Shown one piece after another: positions 27,318 to 34,729 of a stretch of 64,000 nucleotides of DNA (its first letter is position 1; each line of letters begins with the position of its first letter). A model generated the notes under the pieces. That model did not search any database. It worked only from the letters and a program-made list of their open reading frames with translations, and was not told the origin of the DNA. The stretch is from Streptomyces djakartensis (GTDB lineage: Bacteria > Actinomycetota > Actinomycetes > Streptomycetales > Streptomycetaceae): positions 123,791 to 187,790 of the forward strand of contig NZ_BMWE01000014.1 in the NCBI RefSeq assembly GCF_014651075.1. Direction: 5' to 3'. The translations under genes and the position numbers were made by a program.

Positions 27318-27439
27318 ATGGCCTATCAGCCCTGGACCATCCGGCCCCAGACCGCGGCAGATCCCGGAGAGACGATGAGGTGGAAGGCAAAGGACCCTGG
27401 TGCCCGGCTTGGGTACCACGCCGAAGCAGGTGAGTGGCG

Positions 27440-27700
27440 ATGTTCTGGTACGGCCACGACGTCAGCGGTTGGGGCTGGTTCGCGATGTCGGCCGGCATGA
27501 TCCTGTTCTGGGCGCTGTTCATCACCCTCGCGGTGCTGCTGTTCCGCGCTCTGAACCAGCCGCACGAGCACACGCACACCCCGGCCGCGCCCACACCGGA
27601 GGACATCCTCCGTGAGCGTCTGGCCCGCGGGGAGATCGACGAAGAGGAGTACCGGCGCCGCTCGGCTGCACTGCATGCCGGCCCCCTCACCAAAACCTGA
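27440..27700 (+). CDS. SHOCT domain small membrane protein
   Basis: 86 residues from ATG 27440 (AGGTGAG upstream; GTG 27434 two codons earlier is possible). One membrane segment (MSAGMILFWALFITLAVLLF) is followed by a His-containing linker (QPHEHTHTP) and a C-terminal SHOCT motif (TPEDILRERLARGEIDEEEY then RRRSAAL). SHOCT is a short oligomerisation motif. Common beside copper or multicopper-oxidase genes in actinobacteria. 52 bp before the next small membrane protein gene. Confidence 0.88.
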   Translation: MFWYGHDVSGWGWFAMSAGMILFWALFITLAVLLFRALNQPHEHTHTPAAPTPEDILRERLARGEIDEEEYRRRSAALHAGPLTKT

Positions 27701-27752
27701 GCAACGGCCGTACTCGTTGCGGCCCCCTGCCTTCCGTCGAAGGAGGCTCGCG

Positions 27753-28013
27753 ATGAGCGACAAGCGCAACTACGGCATGTACGCAATCGCCGTCGCGATC
27801 GTCGTAGTCGGTGCCCTGATGGTCGGCGCGTCGCTGGAAAGCCTGGCCTGGGTGGCCCTCGTGGCCGCCTGCCCGCTGATGATGATCTTCATGATGCGCG
27901 GCATGCACGGTCAGGGAAGCATGCACGGCGGCCACGACGACCATCGTCGCGCGGACCGGTACGAGGACCCGCTGCACAAGCACGACCACGACTCCGGCCC
28001 TGGACGGAGCTGA
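27753..28013 (+). CDS. Small His-rich membrane protein (DUF2933-like)
   Basis: 86 residues from ATG 27753 with AAGGAGG upstream. Two short hydrophobic helices (YAIAVAIVVVGALMVGASLE; LAWVALVAACPLMMIFMMRG) are followed by a His/Met/Asp tail (MHGQGSMHGGHDDHRR; HKHDHDSGPG). This plan matches DUF2933 proteins found with copper-resistance genes. Probably co-transcribed with the SHOCT gene. Confidence 0.75.
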   Translation: MSDKRNYGMYAIAVAIVVVGALMVGASLESLAWVALVAACPLMMIFMMRGMHGQGSMHGGHDDHRRADRYEDPLHKHDHDSGPGRS

Positions 28014-28176
28014 CGCCCGGCTTCCGCGTGAGTGAGCCGTGGCCGCCGTGATCGCCACGCGGGCCGGGAGTGCGGGCCTCGCCTACGACATCACCCGCCG
28101 CGAAGCACACCGGCTTCGTCGGCACACGTGGACGCAAGCGGCAGACGCTCCACAGAGGACGGACGCCATCTGGCCG

Positions 28177-28249
28177 CCCCACGAACACGTAAGGCGGGAT
28201 CCAGCCCGGGCGCGCCCCCGGACAGACCCCGCCGTGCGTGTTCGTGGGG
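28177..28249. terminator. Long terminator hairpin after cbtA
   Basis: CCCCACGAACACG (28177-28189) pairs with CGTGTTCGTGGGG (28237-28249). After a three-base mismatch the stem continues as GGCGGG (28193-28198) with CCCGCC (28228-28233). It abuts the cbtA stop at 28251 and could also stop rightward transcription from the DUF2933-like gene. Confidence 0.75.
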
Positions 28250-28250
28250 A

Positions 28251-28997
28251 TCAGGCAGCCACTGTTGAGGCCGGGCTGCGGGCCGGCCGCGGTTCGAGAA
28301 CCCTTTCGGCCAGGAAGCCGAACAGCAGCCCGAACGCCGCCCACAGCACTGCCTGGATGCCGATGGACGCCGTGCGGAACTCCCACAGATCGGTGGCCGG
28401 GAAGCCCTTGGGTGTGTTGTCCCCGGAAGGCAGCACGGCCATCGCCACCGCGACCATCGTCACGAAAGCCGTCCCGGCGGCAATCGAGGCGTTCCAGTTG
28501 CCCCAGGCAGGGGCGAGCCTGCGGCCCAGCAGGACGGTGGCGATGCCCAAGAGGACGCTGAGCGCGATCATCAGCACGAACAGGAGGGTGCGTTTGCCGA
28601 TGGTGTCCGGATCACCGACGGCGGGCGGGTTCGCGGGGTACTTCAGGATCGGCACCAGGTAGAGGAGCAGGAACCCGGCGAGCGCGGTCAGGGCCGCCGT
28701 GGCCCGAGCGCCGAACCGTCCGATCCGCCCGAGCGCGAAGCAGAACGCCAGGGCCGCGATTCCGCCGATGGCGACGCCGAAGACGAGGAGCCCCGTGGCG
28801 AGCCCGGCCGTCGACTGCAGGGAACGGCTGACGAGCTCCTCGCCGCCGTGTTCATGGGAGTTGGCCTCTTCGAACGCGATGGCCGCGTTCACCGGGCCTT
28901 CTCCGACCAGGTACGCGAAGACGAAGGCGAGCACGCCGGCACCAAGACCGGCGAGCATGCCCCGCACCAGAAGGGTGCGAACGGTGACCGAGTTCAT
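28251..28997 (-). CDS. cbtA: CbtA family cobalt transporter subunit
   Basis: 248 residues from ATG 28997. About five membrane segments, matching the CbtA family: VRGMLAGLGAGVLAFVFAYL, a loop with EEANSHEHGGEELVSRSLQS (His/Glu), GLLVFGVAIGGIAALAFCFA, GFLLLYLVPILKYPANPPAV and a C-terminal GIQAVLWAAFGLLFGFLAER. CbtA and CbtB are predicted cobalt-uptake proteins tied to B12 synthesis. It follows cbtB by 14 bp, and the pair sits behind a cobalamin riboswitch, so B12 should repress it. Confidence 0.93.
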   Translation of the reverse strand: MNSVTVRTLLVRGMLAGLGAGVLAFVFAYLVGEGPVNAAIAFEEANSHEHGGEELVSRSLQSTAGLATGLLVFGVAIGGIAALAFCFALGRIGRFGARATAALTALAGFLLLYLVPILKYPANPPAVGDPDTIGKRTLLFVLMIALSVLLGIATVLLGRRLAPAWGNWNASIAAGTAFVTMVAVAMAVLPSGDNTPKGFPATDLWEFRTASIGIQAVLWAAFGLLFGFLAERVLEPRPARSPASTVAA

Positions 28998-29011
28998 GGA
29001 CGAGAACTCTG

Positions 29012-29230
29012 TCAGTGGCAGGGGAAGCCGAGGAGGTGGCGCGAGTCGTGCACCCACTCGTGCACGCCCTCACCGGAAAGCACGGCGGTGGCACCCTGCT
29101 CGGCGCCGACGAAGTACAGCAGGACCAGCATCAGGACACCGAAGAAGACGGCCCAGGGGGCGAGCGTCCGCAGCGGCAGGGGGGTGACGGTCTGGATGGT
29201 GGGCATGGGGGCGGCAGTGGACTGCGCCAT
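29012..29230 (-). CDS. cbtB: CbtB family cobalt transporter subunit
   Basis: 72 residues from ATG 29230, with GAGGAGGT seven bases upstream. A single membrane segment (APWAVFFGVLMLVLLYFVGA) is followed by the family His motif region VHEWVHDSRHLLGFPCH. Small partner of CbtA. The riboswitch lies 51-152 bases upstream on the same strand. Confidence 0.92.
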   Translation of the reverse strand: MAQSTAAPMPTIQTVTPLPLRTLAPWAVFFGVLMLVLLYFVGAEQGATAVLSGEGVHEWVHDSRHLLGFPCH

Positions 29231-29280
29231 GGCGAGACCTCCTCGGGAACAACGCGTCCCGCGTCGTGTGGGGCACTCGA

Positions 29281-29382
29281 CGACAGCGTTGGGTCTGACT
29301 CACCACCCTCACCTGGCTGGTGGGGGTGGCACACAGTGGCGCGACCGTGCCGGGTTTGCACCGGACTTCCGTGGCGCTGTCG
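29281..29382 (-). ncRNA. Cobalamin riboswitch controlling cbtBA
   Basis: Read on the minus strand, the closing stem P1 is CGACAGCG/CGCTGTCG (29375-29382 with 29281-29288, perfect). Conserved cores are GGAAGTCCGGTGCAAACC, then GCACGGTCGCGCCACTG, and near the 3' end GAGTCAGACCC before P1. These match the B12-box region of cobalamin riboswitches. It ends about 50 bases before the cbtB start, so binding of adenosylcobalamin is expected to reduce expression of cbtBA. Confidence 0.92.
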
Positions 29383-29475
29383 TCCTTGTCGTCCCAGAGC
29401 GTAGGGGCAAGAAGCACTTCGGCCAACATGGCGTACGCCACCTACGATGAATCGATCCTCGGCGAAGGGGCATTC

Positions 29476-30042
29476 ATGACCGTCAGGCTCACGCTGGTGT
29501 GTGCCCCCGCGCCCGCACAACGCCCGGTGCGCTTCGGTGTTGACGCCCCGCTCGACGATCGGGCTCTGCGGCGGACGCGGGCCCTTGCCGGAGCCCTGCC
29601 TGTCAACGCCACCCGTTACGCGGCGCCGTCACGGCGGTGCGGGCAGACGGCCGTAGCCCTGGGGTGGGAAGCCGTCGTCGAGGAAGCGGCGCTGCGGGAC
29701 ATCGACATGGGCAGCTGGCGCGGCCGCACACTCGCCGCGGTCGCCGCCGAGGACGAGGCCGGGCTCGGCATGTGGATGACGGACCCTGACGCAGCGCCGC
29801 ACGGTGGCGAGTCGGTGGCTCAGCTGTGCCGTCGGGTCGCCTCCTGGCTGGAGGCACTGCCACCGGATGCGGGACAGGTTCTCGCCGTGGTCGAGCAGGC
29901 CGTGGCGCGCGCGGCCGTAGTGCGCGCGCTGGACGCGCCGCTGCCGTCGTTCTGGCGCGTTGACGTTCCCCCCTTGTCCAGCGTCCAGCTCAGCGGCCGG
30001 GCGGGACGCTGGAATCTGCGAATGGGGACCGCTTTCTGCTGA
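29476..30042 (+). CDS. Histidine-phosphatase-fold protein lacking catalytic histidines
   Basis: 188 residues from ATG 29476 (GAAGGGG upstream). The fold of the histidine phosphatase (CobC/PhoE-like) family is evident: LTLVCAPAPAQRPVRFG at the N-terminus, YAAPSRRCGQTAVALGW, the acid region EEAALRDIDMGSWRGRTL, PHGGESVAQLCRRVASWL and LAVVEQAVARAAVVRALDAP. The usual RHG triad is CAP and the second catalytic His (THxxxIR-type) is Glu/Gln, so phosphatase activity is unlikely. Divergent from cbtBA across the riboswitch region; CobC relatives act in B12 synthesis, so a regulatory or binding role there is plausible. Confidence 0.8.
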   Translation: MTVRLTLVCAPAPAQRPVRFGVDAPLDDRALRRTRALAGALPVNATRYAAPSRRCGQTAVALGWEAVVEEAALRDIDMGSWRGRTLAAVAAEDEAGLGMWMTDPDAAPHGGESVAQLCRRVASWLEALPPDAGQVLAVVEQAVARAAVVRALDAPLPSFWRVDVPPLSSVQLSGRAGRWNLRMGTAFC

Positions 30043-30138
30043 TGACCCTCGGTCGGATCGCCACTCAAGATCCGGACCATCCCGGGGCGGTCAAGAACGG
30101 TTGGCAGGGCGAACGAGGTCGGATCGAAGCGAGCGGTG

Positions 30139-31197
30139 TCAGGCGGCGTGGCGGACGACGGACCGCACCAGGTGGTCGACGTCCCGCTCGGTGGTGGCGA
30201 AGGAGGTCACGAAGCGGACGACTCCCGGCTCCCAGCGGTCGTGGTAGAAGGTGTAGCCCTCGGCCAGCAGCGCCTCGGTGATCCGCCGGGGCAGACGGCA
30301 GAAGAGGATGTTGACGTCGGCGGTGCCCAGCAGCTCCACCCCCGGTACGGCCTTGAGGCCCTCCTGGAGGCGAGCGGCCATGGCGTTGGCGTGGGCCGCG
30401 TTGCGCAGCCACAGGTCGTCGCGCAGATAGGCGTCCAGCTGGGCGGCCTGGAAGCGCATCTTGGACGTGAGCTGGCCGGCCCGCTTGGCGCGGAAGGCGA
30501 GTTCGGATGTGAGCGATCGGTCGAAGACGACGATCGCGTCGGCGGTCATCGTGCCGTTCTTGGTGGCGCCGAAGGACAGCAGGTCGACCCCGGCCCGCCA
30601 GGTCAGCTCGGCGGGAGTGCAGCCGAGTGCGGCCACGGCTCCGGCGAAACGCGCACCGTCCATGTGCAGGCGCAGACCGGCCTCCTCGGTGATGGACCCG
30701 AGGGTGCGGATCTCGTCGAGGGTGTAGACGGCTCCGGTCTCGGTGGCCTGGGTGACGCTCACCACGGAAGGCTCCACGCTGTGCACGTCACCGGCCTTGT
30801 GCCGGGCGGCGGCCCGCAACTGCTCCGGGTCGATCCTGGCGTCGTCGCCGCCGAGCGGGACGAGTTTCGCGCCCGCCGTGTAGAACTCGGGCGCACCGCA
30901 CTCGTCGTTGTTGATGTGGCTGTCGCGGTGACACAGCACGCTGCCCCAGGGCGGGGTCAGCGCCGCCAGGCTCAGCGCGTTCGCGGCGGTCCCGGTGGAG
31001 ACGAGCAGGACGTCGACGTCACGCTCGAATATCTCGCTCAGCCTGCTCTCGGCCGCGGCCGTGCACTCGTCCGCCCCGTAGGGCAGGGCCGGGCCGGCGG
31101 CCACCGCGGCCATCGCTTCGACGATCTCCGGCGAGCCGCCGGCGGCGTTGTCGCTGCTGAAGACGCGGGCGGCCGGGCCGGTCGTGGTGCTGCTCAT
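30139..31197 (-). CDS. ltaE: Low-specificity L-threonine aldolase
   Basis: 352 residues. Fold-type I PLP enzyme of the beta-eliminating lyase/threonine aldolase family. It has VFSSDNAAGGSPEIVEAM, YGADECTAAAESRLSEIF, STGTAANALSLAALTPP (cofactor phosphate region), CHRDSHINNDECGAPEF, LHMDGARFAGAVAALG (Asp to pyridine nitrogen) and the Schiff-base Lys in LLSFGATKNGTMTADA. It cleaves L-threonine or allo-threonine to glycine and acetaldehyde, giving glycine from threonine. Alone with a TetR gene 70 bp upstream on the same strand, which may control it. Confidence 0.92.
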   Translation of the reverse strand: MSSTTTGPAARVFSSDNAAGGSPEIVEAMAAVAAGPALPYGADECTAAAESRLSEIFERDVDVLLVSTGTAANALSLAALTPPWGSVLCHRDSHINNDECGAPEFYTAGAKLVPLGGDDARIDPEQLRAAARHKAGDVHSVEPSVVSVTQATETGAVYTLDEIRTLGSITEEAGLRLHMDGARFAGAVAALGCTPAELTWRAGVDLLSFGATKNGTMTADAIVVFDRSLTSELAFRAKRAGQLTSKMRFQAAQLDAYLRDDLWLRNAAHANAMAARLQEGLKAVPGVELLGTADVNILFCRLPRRITEALLAEGYTFYHDRWEPGVVRFVTSFATTERDVDHLVRSVVRHAA

Positions 31198-31267
31198 GGC
31201 GAGGTCCTCTGTGGTGTTGGTTCGGAGTGTCGCGGCGGAGGAGGAGAAGGAGGCGGCGGACGCCGGG

Positions 31268-31951
31268 TCAGGCGTCGCGGCGGTGAACCGGCGGCGCGGA
31301 CTGCCGTGCCGGATCCGCCGCGGCGATGAGCTGGCGCAGCGCGCCGTGGTAGACCTCGTCGTCGGTGACGGCGGGCACGATCGCGGCCAGGTGGCCGGTC
31401 AGGGTGGGGAATTCCTCCGGGTCGAGCGCGGCCAGTGCCGTTCGGGTGGCGGCCTGGGCGGCCTTGACGTCGTGGTGGTCCACGAAGCCGGCGCTGCCGA
31501 GGGTGAGCAGGTACATCCGCCGGTACGCGGTGATCGCCTCCTCGGGCGTCATCCCCGCGGCGAGGCTGTCGGCGAGCTGCGGCTCGACCAGCCGGGCCAG
31601 CAGCTGGGGCCCGAGCCAGGGTCGCGTACCGCGCAGGGCCAGCAGTCCCGGACGCTCCGCCAGCAGCCGGTGGAGCGCGGTGAACCGGGCCTCCGTGGCG
31701 CCGGCCCAGTCGGCGTGCGGCGCCGCTTCGGGCAACTGGGCGGCCAGGTGGTCGAGGCAGAGGTCCAGCAGTCCGGCCAGGTCGGCGCACCGACGCTGCA
31801 GTGAGGCGAGGGAGATCTCCAGCCGCGCCGCCAGGGCACGGAAGGTCAGGGCCTCGGGGCCGCCCTCGTCGATCAGCAGGAGGGCCGTTTCGGCGATGCG
31901 GTCCGGGGTCGCGCGTGCCAGGGAGGGAGAGTGACGGGGCATGCGAGTCAT
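31268..31951 (-). CDS. TetR family transcriptional regulator
   Basis: 227 residues (ATG 31951; ATG 31942 is an alternative). N-terminal TetR helix-turn-helix: RIAETALLLIDEGGPEALTF then RALAARLEISLASLQRRCAD. The usual Y-x-H-F of the recognition helix is LQRRC, an atypical form. The C-terminal ligand domain has helices around AITAYRRMYLLTLGSAGFVD. Lies 69 bp downstream of the thiolase gene and 70 bp upstream of ltaE on the same strand; its target is unknown. Confidence 0.88.
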   Translation of the reverse strand: MTRMPRHSPSLARATPDRIAETALLLIDEGGPEALTFRALAARLEISLASLQRRCADLAGLLDLCLDHLAAQLPEAAPHADWAGATEARFTALHRLLAERPGLLALRGTRPWLGPQLLARLVEPQLADSLAAGMTPEEAITAYRRMYLLTLGSAGFVDHHDVKAAQAATRTALAALDPEEFPTLTGHLAAIVPAVTDDEVYHGALRQLIAAADPARQSAPPVHRRDA

Positions 31952-32020
31952 CGTACGATACGGCGTACCGAAAGAGGGCCGGGCCTCCTGGTCACGATGG
32001 GCTGAAGTCCCTCACGGCCC

Positions 32021-33178
32021 TCAAAGCCGTTCGATGACGGTGACGTTGGCCTGGCCCCCGCCCTCGCACATCGTCTGCAGTCCGTAGCGGCCGCGGGTGC
32101 GTTCCAGCTCGTGCAGCAGCGTGGTCGCGAGCCGGGTCCCGGTGGCTCCGAGCGGGTGGCCGAGGGCGATGGCGCCTCCGTTGACGTTGACCTTCCCGGG
32201 GTCGGCGCCGGTCGCCTTCAGCCAGGCCAGCACCACCGAGGCGAAGGCCTCGTTGATCTCGACCAGGTCGATCTCGTCGAGCGTCATCCCGGCCTTCTTC
32301 AGCGCGTACGCGGTGGCGGGGATCGGGGCGGACAGCATGCGGATCGGGTCCTCGCCGCGCACCGAGAGGTGGTGGACGCGGGCCCTGGGGGTCAGGCCGT
32401 GCTCCCGTACGGCCCGCTCGGAGGCGATGAGCACGGCCGAGGCGCCGTCGGAGATCTGCGAGGAGAGCGCGGCGGTCAGCCGGCCGCCCTCCACCAGTGG
32501 CCGCAGTCCCGCCATCTTCTCCTCGCTCGTGTCGCGGCGCGGTCCCTCGTCGTGGGTCACGTCGCCGTACGCGACGGTCTCCCGGTCGAAGCGGCCCTCG
32601 TCGATGGCCCGGATCGCGCGCCGGTGGGAACCCAGTGCGAACTCCTCCATGGCTTCCCGCGAGATGTCCCAGGTGCGTGCGATCTCCTCGGCGCCGAGGA
32701 ACTGGTTGACCGGCCGGTCGCCGTAGCGGGCCCGCCAGCCCTCCGAGCCGGCGAACGGCCCTTCGGTCAGACCCAGCGGTTCGGCGGCCTGGCGGGTGGC
32801 GAAGGCGATGGGCACCTGCGACATGTTCTGCACACCGCCCGCGACGACCAGGTCCTGGGTGCCGGAGAGGACGGCCTGCGCGGCGAAGTGCAGGGCCTGC
32901 TGCGAGGAGCCGCACTGGCGGTCGACCGTCACACCGGGCACCTCTTCGGGCAGTCCGGCGGCCAGCCAGCAGGTGCGGGCTATGTCACCGGCCTGCGGGC
33001 CGACGGTGTCGAGGCAGCCGAGGACGACGTCCTCGACGGCGGCCGGGTCGACGCCGGAGCGCTCCATCAGCGCGGTCAGCACGTGCGCGCCGAGGTCGGC
33101 CGGGTGGACGGCGGACAGTCCGCCGCCACGCCGTCCGACCGGGGTGCGCACCGCTTCGACGATGTAGGCCTCGGCCAT
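32021..33178 (-). CDS. fadA6: Acetyl-CoA acyltransferase (thiolase), FadA6-like
   Basis: 385 residues from ATG 33178. Thiolase residues are all present: nucleophile C89 in TVDRQCGSSQQ, H341 in ALGHPLGATGTRL, C371 in MCEGGGQANVTV and the NEAF motif (DLVEINEAFASV). In the steroid-catabolic cluster of M. tuberculosis, FadA6 sits beside kstR2 and acts in thiolytic steps after opening of rings C and D. Position and neighbours here are the same. 38 bp after kstR2. Confidence 0.85.
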   Translation of the reverse strand: MAEAYIVEAVRTPVGRRGGGLSAVHPADLGAHVLTALMERSGVDPAAVEDVVLGCLDTVGPQAGDIARTCWLAAGLPEEVPGVTVDRQCGSSQQALHFAAQAVLSGTQDLVVAGGVQNMSQVPIAFATRQAAEPLGLTEGPFAGSEGWRARYGDRPVNQFLGAEEIARTWDISREAMEEFALGSHRRAIRAIDEGRFDRETVAYGDVTHDEGPRRDTSEEKMAGLRPLVEGGRLTAALSSQISDGASAVLIASERAVREHGLTPRARVHHLSVRGEDPIRMLSAPIPATAYALKKAGMTLDEIDLVEINEAFASVVLAWLKATGADPGKVNVNGGAIALGHPLGATGTRLATTLLHELERTRGRYGLQTMCEGGGQANVTVIERL

Positions 33179-33216
33179 GGCGTCTCCTTCTGCGTGTCCG
33201 CGATCCGCGGGGCTGC

Positions 33217-33843
33217 CTATGCCTCGTGCAGTGCGATGCCCTCCAGCACCATCGACAGGTACTGCCGGGCGATCTCCTCCGGACTGTGCCGGCCGCCGGG
33301 GCGGTACCAGGACGCGGCGACCCAGACGGTGTCGCGCAGGAAGCGGTAGGTGAGCCGTACGTCCAGGTCGGCGCGGAAGACCTTGGCGGCCACTCCGCGC
33401 TCCAGCGTGCCGAGCCACGCCTTCTCGAACTTCCGCTGGGACTCGACGAGGTAGGCGAAGCGGGGCTGGGTTCCGAGGTGCCTGGATTCCTTCTGGTAGA
33501 TGGCGACCGCGGCGTGGTGCCGGTCGATCTCCCGGAAGGACTCGGTCACCAGGGCCTCCAGCGTCTGCCTGGGACCGAGCCCGGCGCTGAGCACGGCGTC
33601 GTACCGGGCCCAGAGCTCGTCCAGGAAGGTGGAGAGGATCTCGTCCAGCATCGACTCCTTGGAGTCGAAGTGGTAATAGAGGCTGCCCGCCAGCATCCCC
33701 GCCGCGTCCGCGATCTTCCGGACGGTGGTGGCGCTGTAGCCCTGCTCGGCGAACACGCGGGCGGCGATGGCCAGGAGTTCCTCGCGCCGCTCGGCCTGGC
33801 TCACCGTGGTCTTCTTGCGGTTGTCGTTGCTGCTTTTCGGCAC
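33217..33843 (-). CDS. kstR2: TetR regulator, KstR2-like
   Basis: 208 residues. TetR helix-turn-helix in residues ~18-65: RREELLAIAARVFAEQGYSA, TTVRKIADAAGMLAGSLYYH, FDSKESMLDEILSTF. The C-terminal half has Q-K-E-S-R-H and DTVWVAASWYRPGGRHSPEE, as in KstR2 (Rv3557c type), the repressor of steroid ring C/D genes whose inducer is HIP-CoA. Flanked by ipdF (15 bp) and fadA6 on the same strand. Two palindromes resembling KstR2 operators lie in the cluster's divergent spacers. Confidence 0.85.
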   Translation of the reverse strand: MPKSSNDNRKKTTVSQAERREELLAIAARVFAEQGYSATTVRKIADAAGMLAGSLYYHFDSKESMLDEILSTFLDELWARYDAVLSAGLGPRQTLEALVTESFREIDRHHAAVAIYQKESRHLGTQPRFAYLVESQRKFEKAWLGTLERGVAAKVFRADLDVRLTYRFLRDTVWVAASWYRPGGRHSPEEIARQYLSMVLEGIALHEA

Positions 33844-33858
33844 CGGACCATTCTCGCC

Positions 33859-34653
33859 TCACGGGTGCTGACTGCTGACCGACAGGACCTCGCCGGTCAG
33901 GTACGACGAGTAGCCGCTGGCCAGGAAGACGATCACGTTGGCCACCTCCCACGGTTCGGCGTGGCGTCCGAAGGCCTCACGACTGGTCAGTTCGGCCAGC
34001 AGCCGGGGGGTGGTGACCTTGGCGAGGTGCGGGTGCATGGCCAGGCTCGGGGAGACGGCGTTCACCCGCACCCCGTATGCGGCGGCCTCCACCGCCGCGC
34101 ACCGCGTGAGGGCCATGACGCCGGCCTTCGCGGCGGCGTAGTGGGCCTGTCCCCGCTGCGCACGCCAGCCGGCCACCGAGGCGTTGTTGACGACGACGCC
34201 GCCGGCGCCCGCTGCCCTCATCCGGCGCAGGGCGGCACGCGTGCAGCGGAAGGTGCCGTTGAGGGTGACGTCGAGGACCTTGCTCCACTGCTCGTCGGTC
34301 ATGTCGGCAAGGTCGGCCGTGCCGCCGAGGCCCGCGTTGTTGACGACGACGTCCAGGCGCCCGTGGTGTTCCTCGGCGTGGTCGAACAGCGCACCGACCT
34401 GGCCCTCGTCCGTGACGTCGCAGGGCAGCGCGGTGACCCGGTCCGCGCCGAACTCGGCGGCCAGCTCGGCCTCGGTCTCCTTCAGGCGGCGGGTGTGGGC
34501 GTCGGAGACCACGATCCGGGCGCCCTCCTCCAGCAGCCGCCGGGCGGTCGCGCCGCCGATCCCGGCGCCCGCCGCGGCGGTGACGACGGCCGTGCGGCCG
34601 GCCAGCAGGCCGTGGCCGGGCAGATACGGCGGCGGGGCCTGTGCGCTGCTCAT
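33859..34653 (-). CDS. ipdF: SDR, IpdF-like (5-hydroxy-HIC-CoA dehydrogenase)
   Basis: 264 residues from ATG 34653 (GGGAG upstream). Classical short-chain dehydrogenase: TAAAGAGIGGATARRLLEEG cofactor site, VVVNNAGLGGTADL, catalytic Ser and Y-xxx-K in NASVAGWRAQRGQAHYAAAK, and VNAVSPSLAMHPHL. IpdF in mycobacteria oxidises the 5-hydroxyl of the C/D-ring intermediate to the ketone. Assignment rests on the cluster order (kstR2 beside it), which matches Rv3559c. Divergent from the fadE genes with an operator between. Confidence 0.8.
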   Translation of the reverse strand: MSSAQAPPPYLPGHGLLAGRTAVVTAAAGAGIGGATARRLLEEGARIVVSDAHTRRLKETEAELAAEFGADRVTALPCDVTDEGQVGALFDHAEEHHGRLDVVVNNAGLGGTADLADMTDEQWSKVLDVTLNGTFRCTRAALRRMRAAGAGGVVVNNASVAGWRAQRGQAHYAAAKAGVMALTRCAAVEAAAYGVRVNAVSPSLAMHPHLAKVTTPRLLAELTSREAFGRHAEPWEVANVIVFLASGYSSYLTGEVLSVSSQHP

Positions 34654-34701
34654 GGGCGGCTCCCGGCGGTTCTCGACGGCTGACGCCAAGCAGGTTAATC
34701 T

Positions 34702-34715
34702 ACCAAACACTTGTT
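34702..34715. promoter_or_regulatory. KstR2-like operator between ipdF and fadE
   Basis: ACCAAACACTTGTT in the 76-bp divergent spacer. It fits the published KstR2 consensus AnCAAGnnCTTGnT except for one base (A for G in the left half). The same core recurs at 40394-40407. Confidence 0.7.
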
Positions 34716-34729
34716 AGGGAAGGAGGGTG

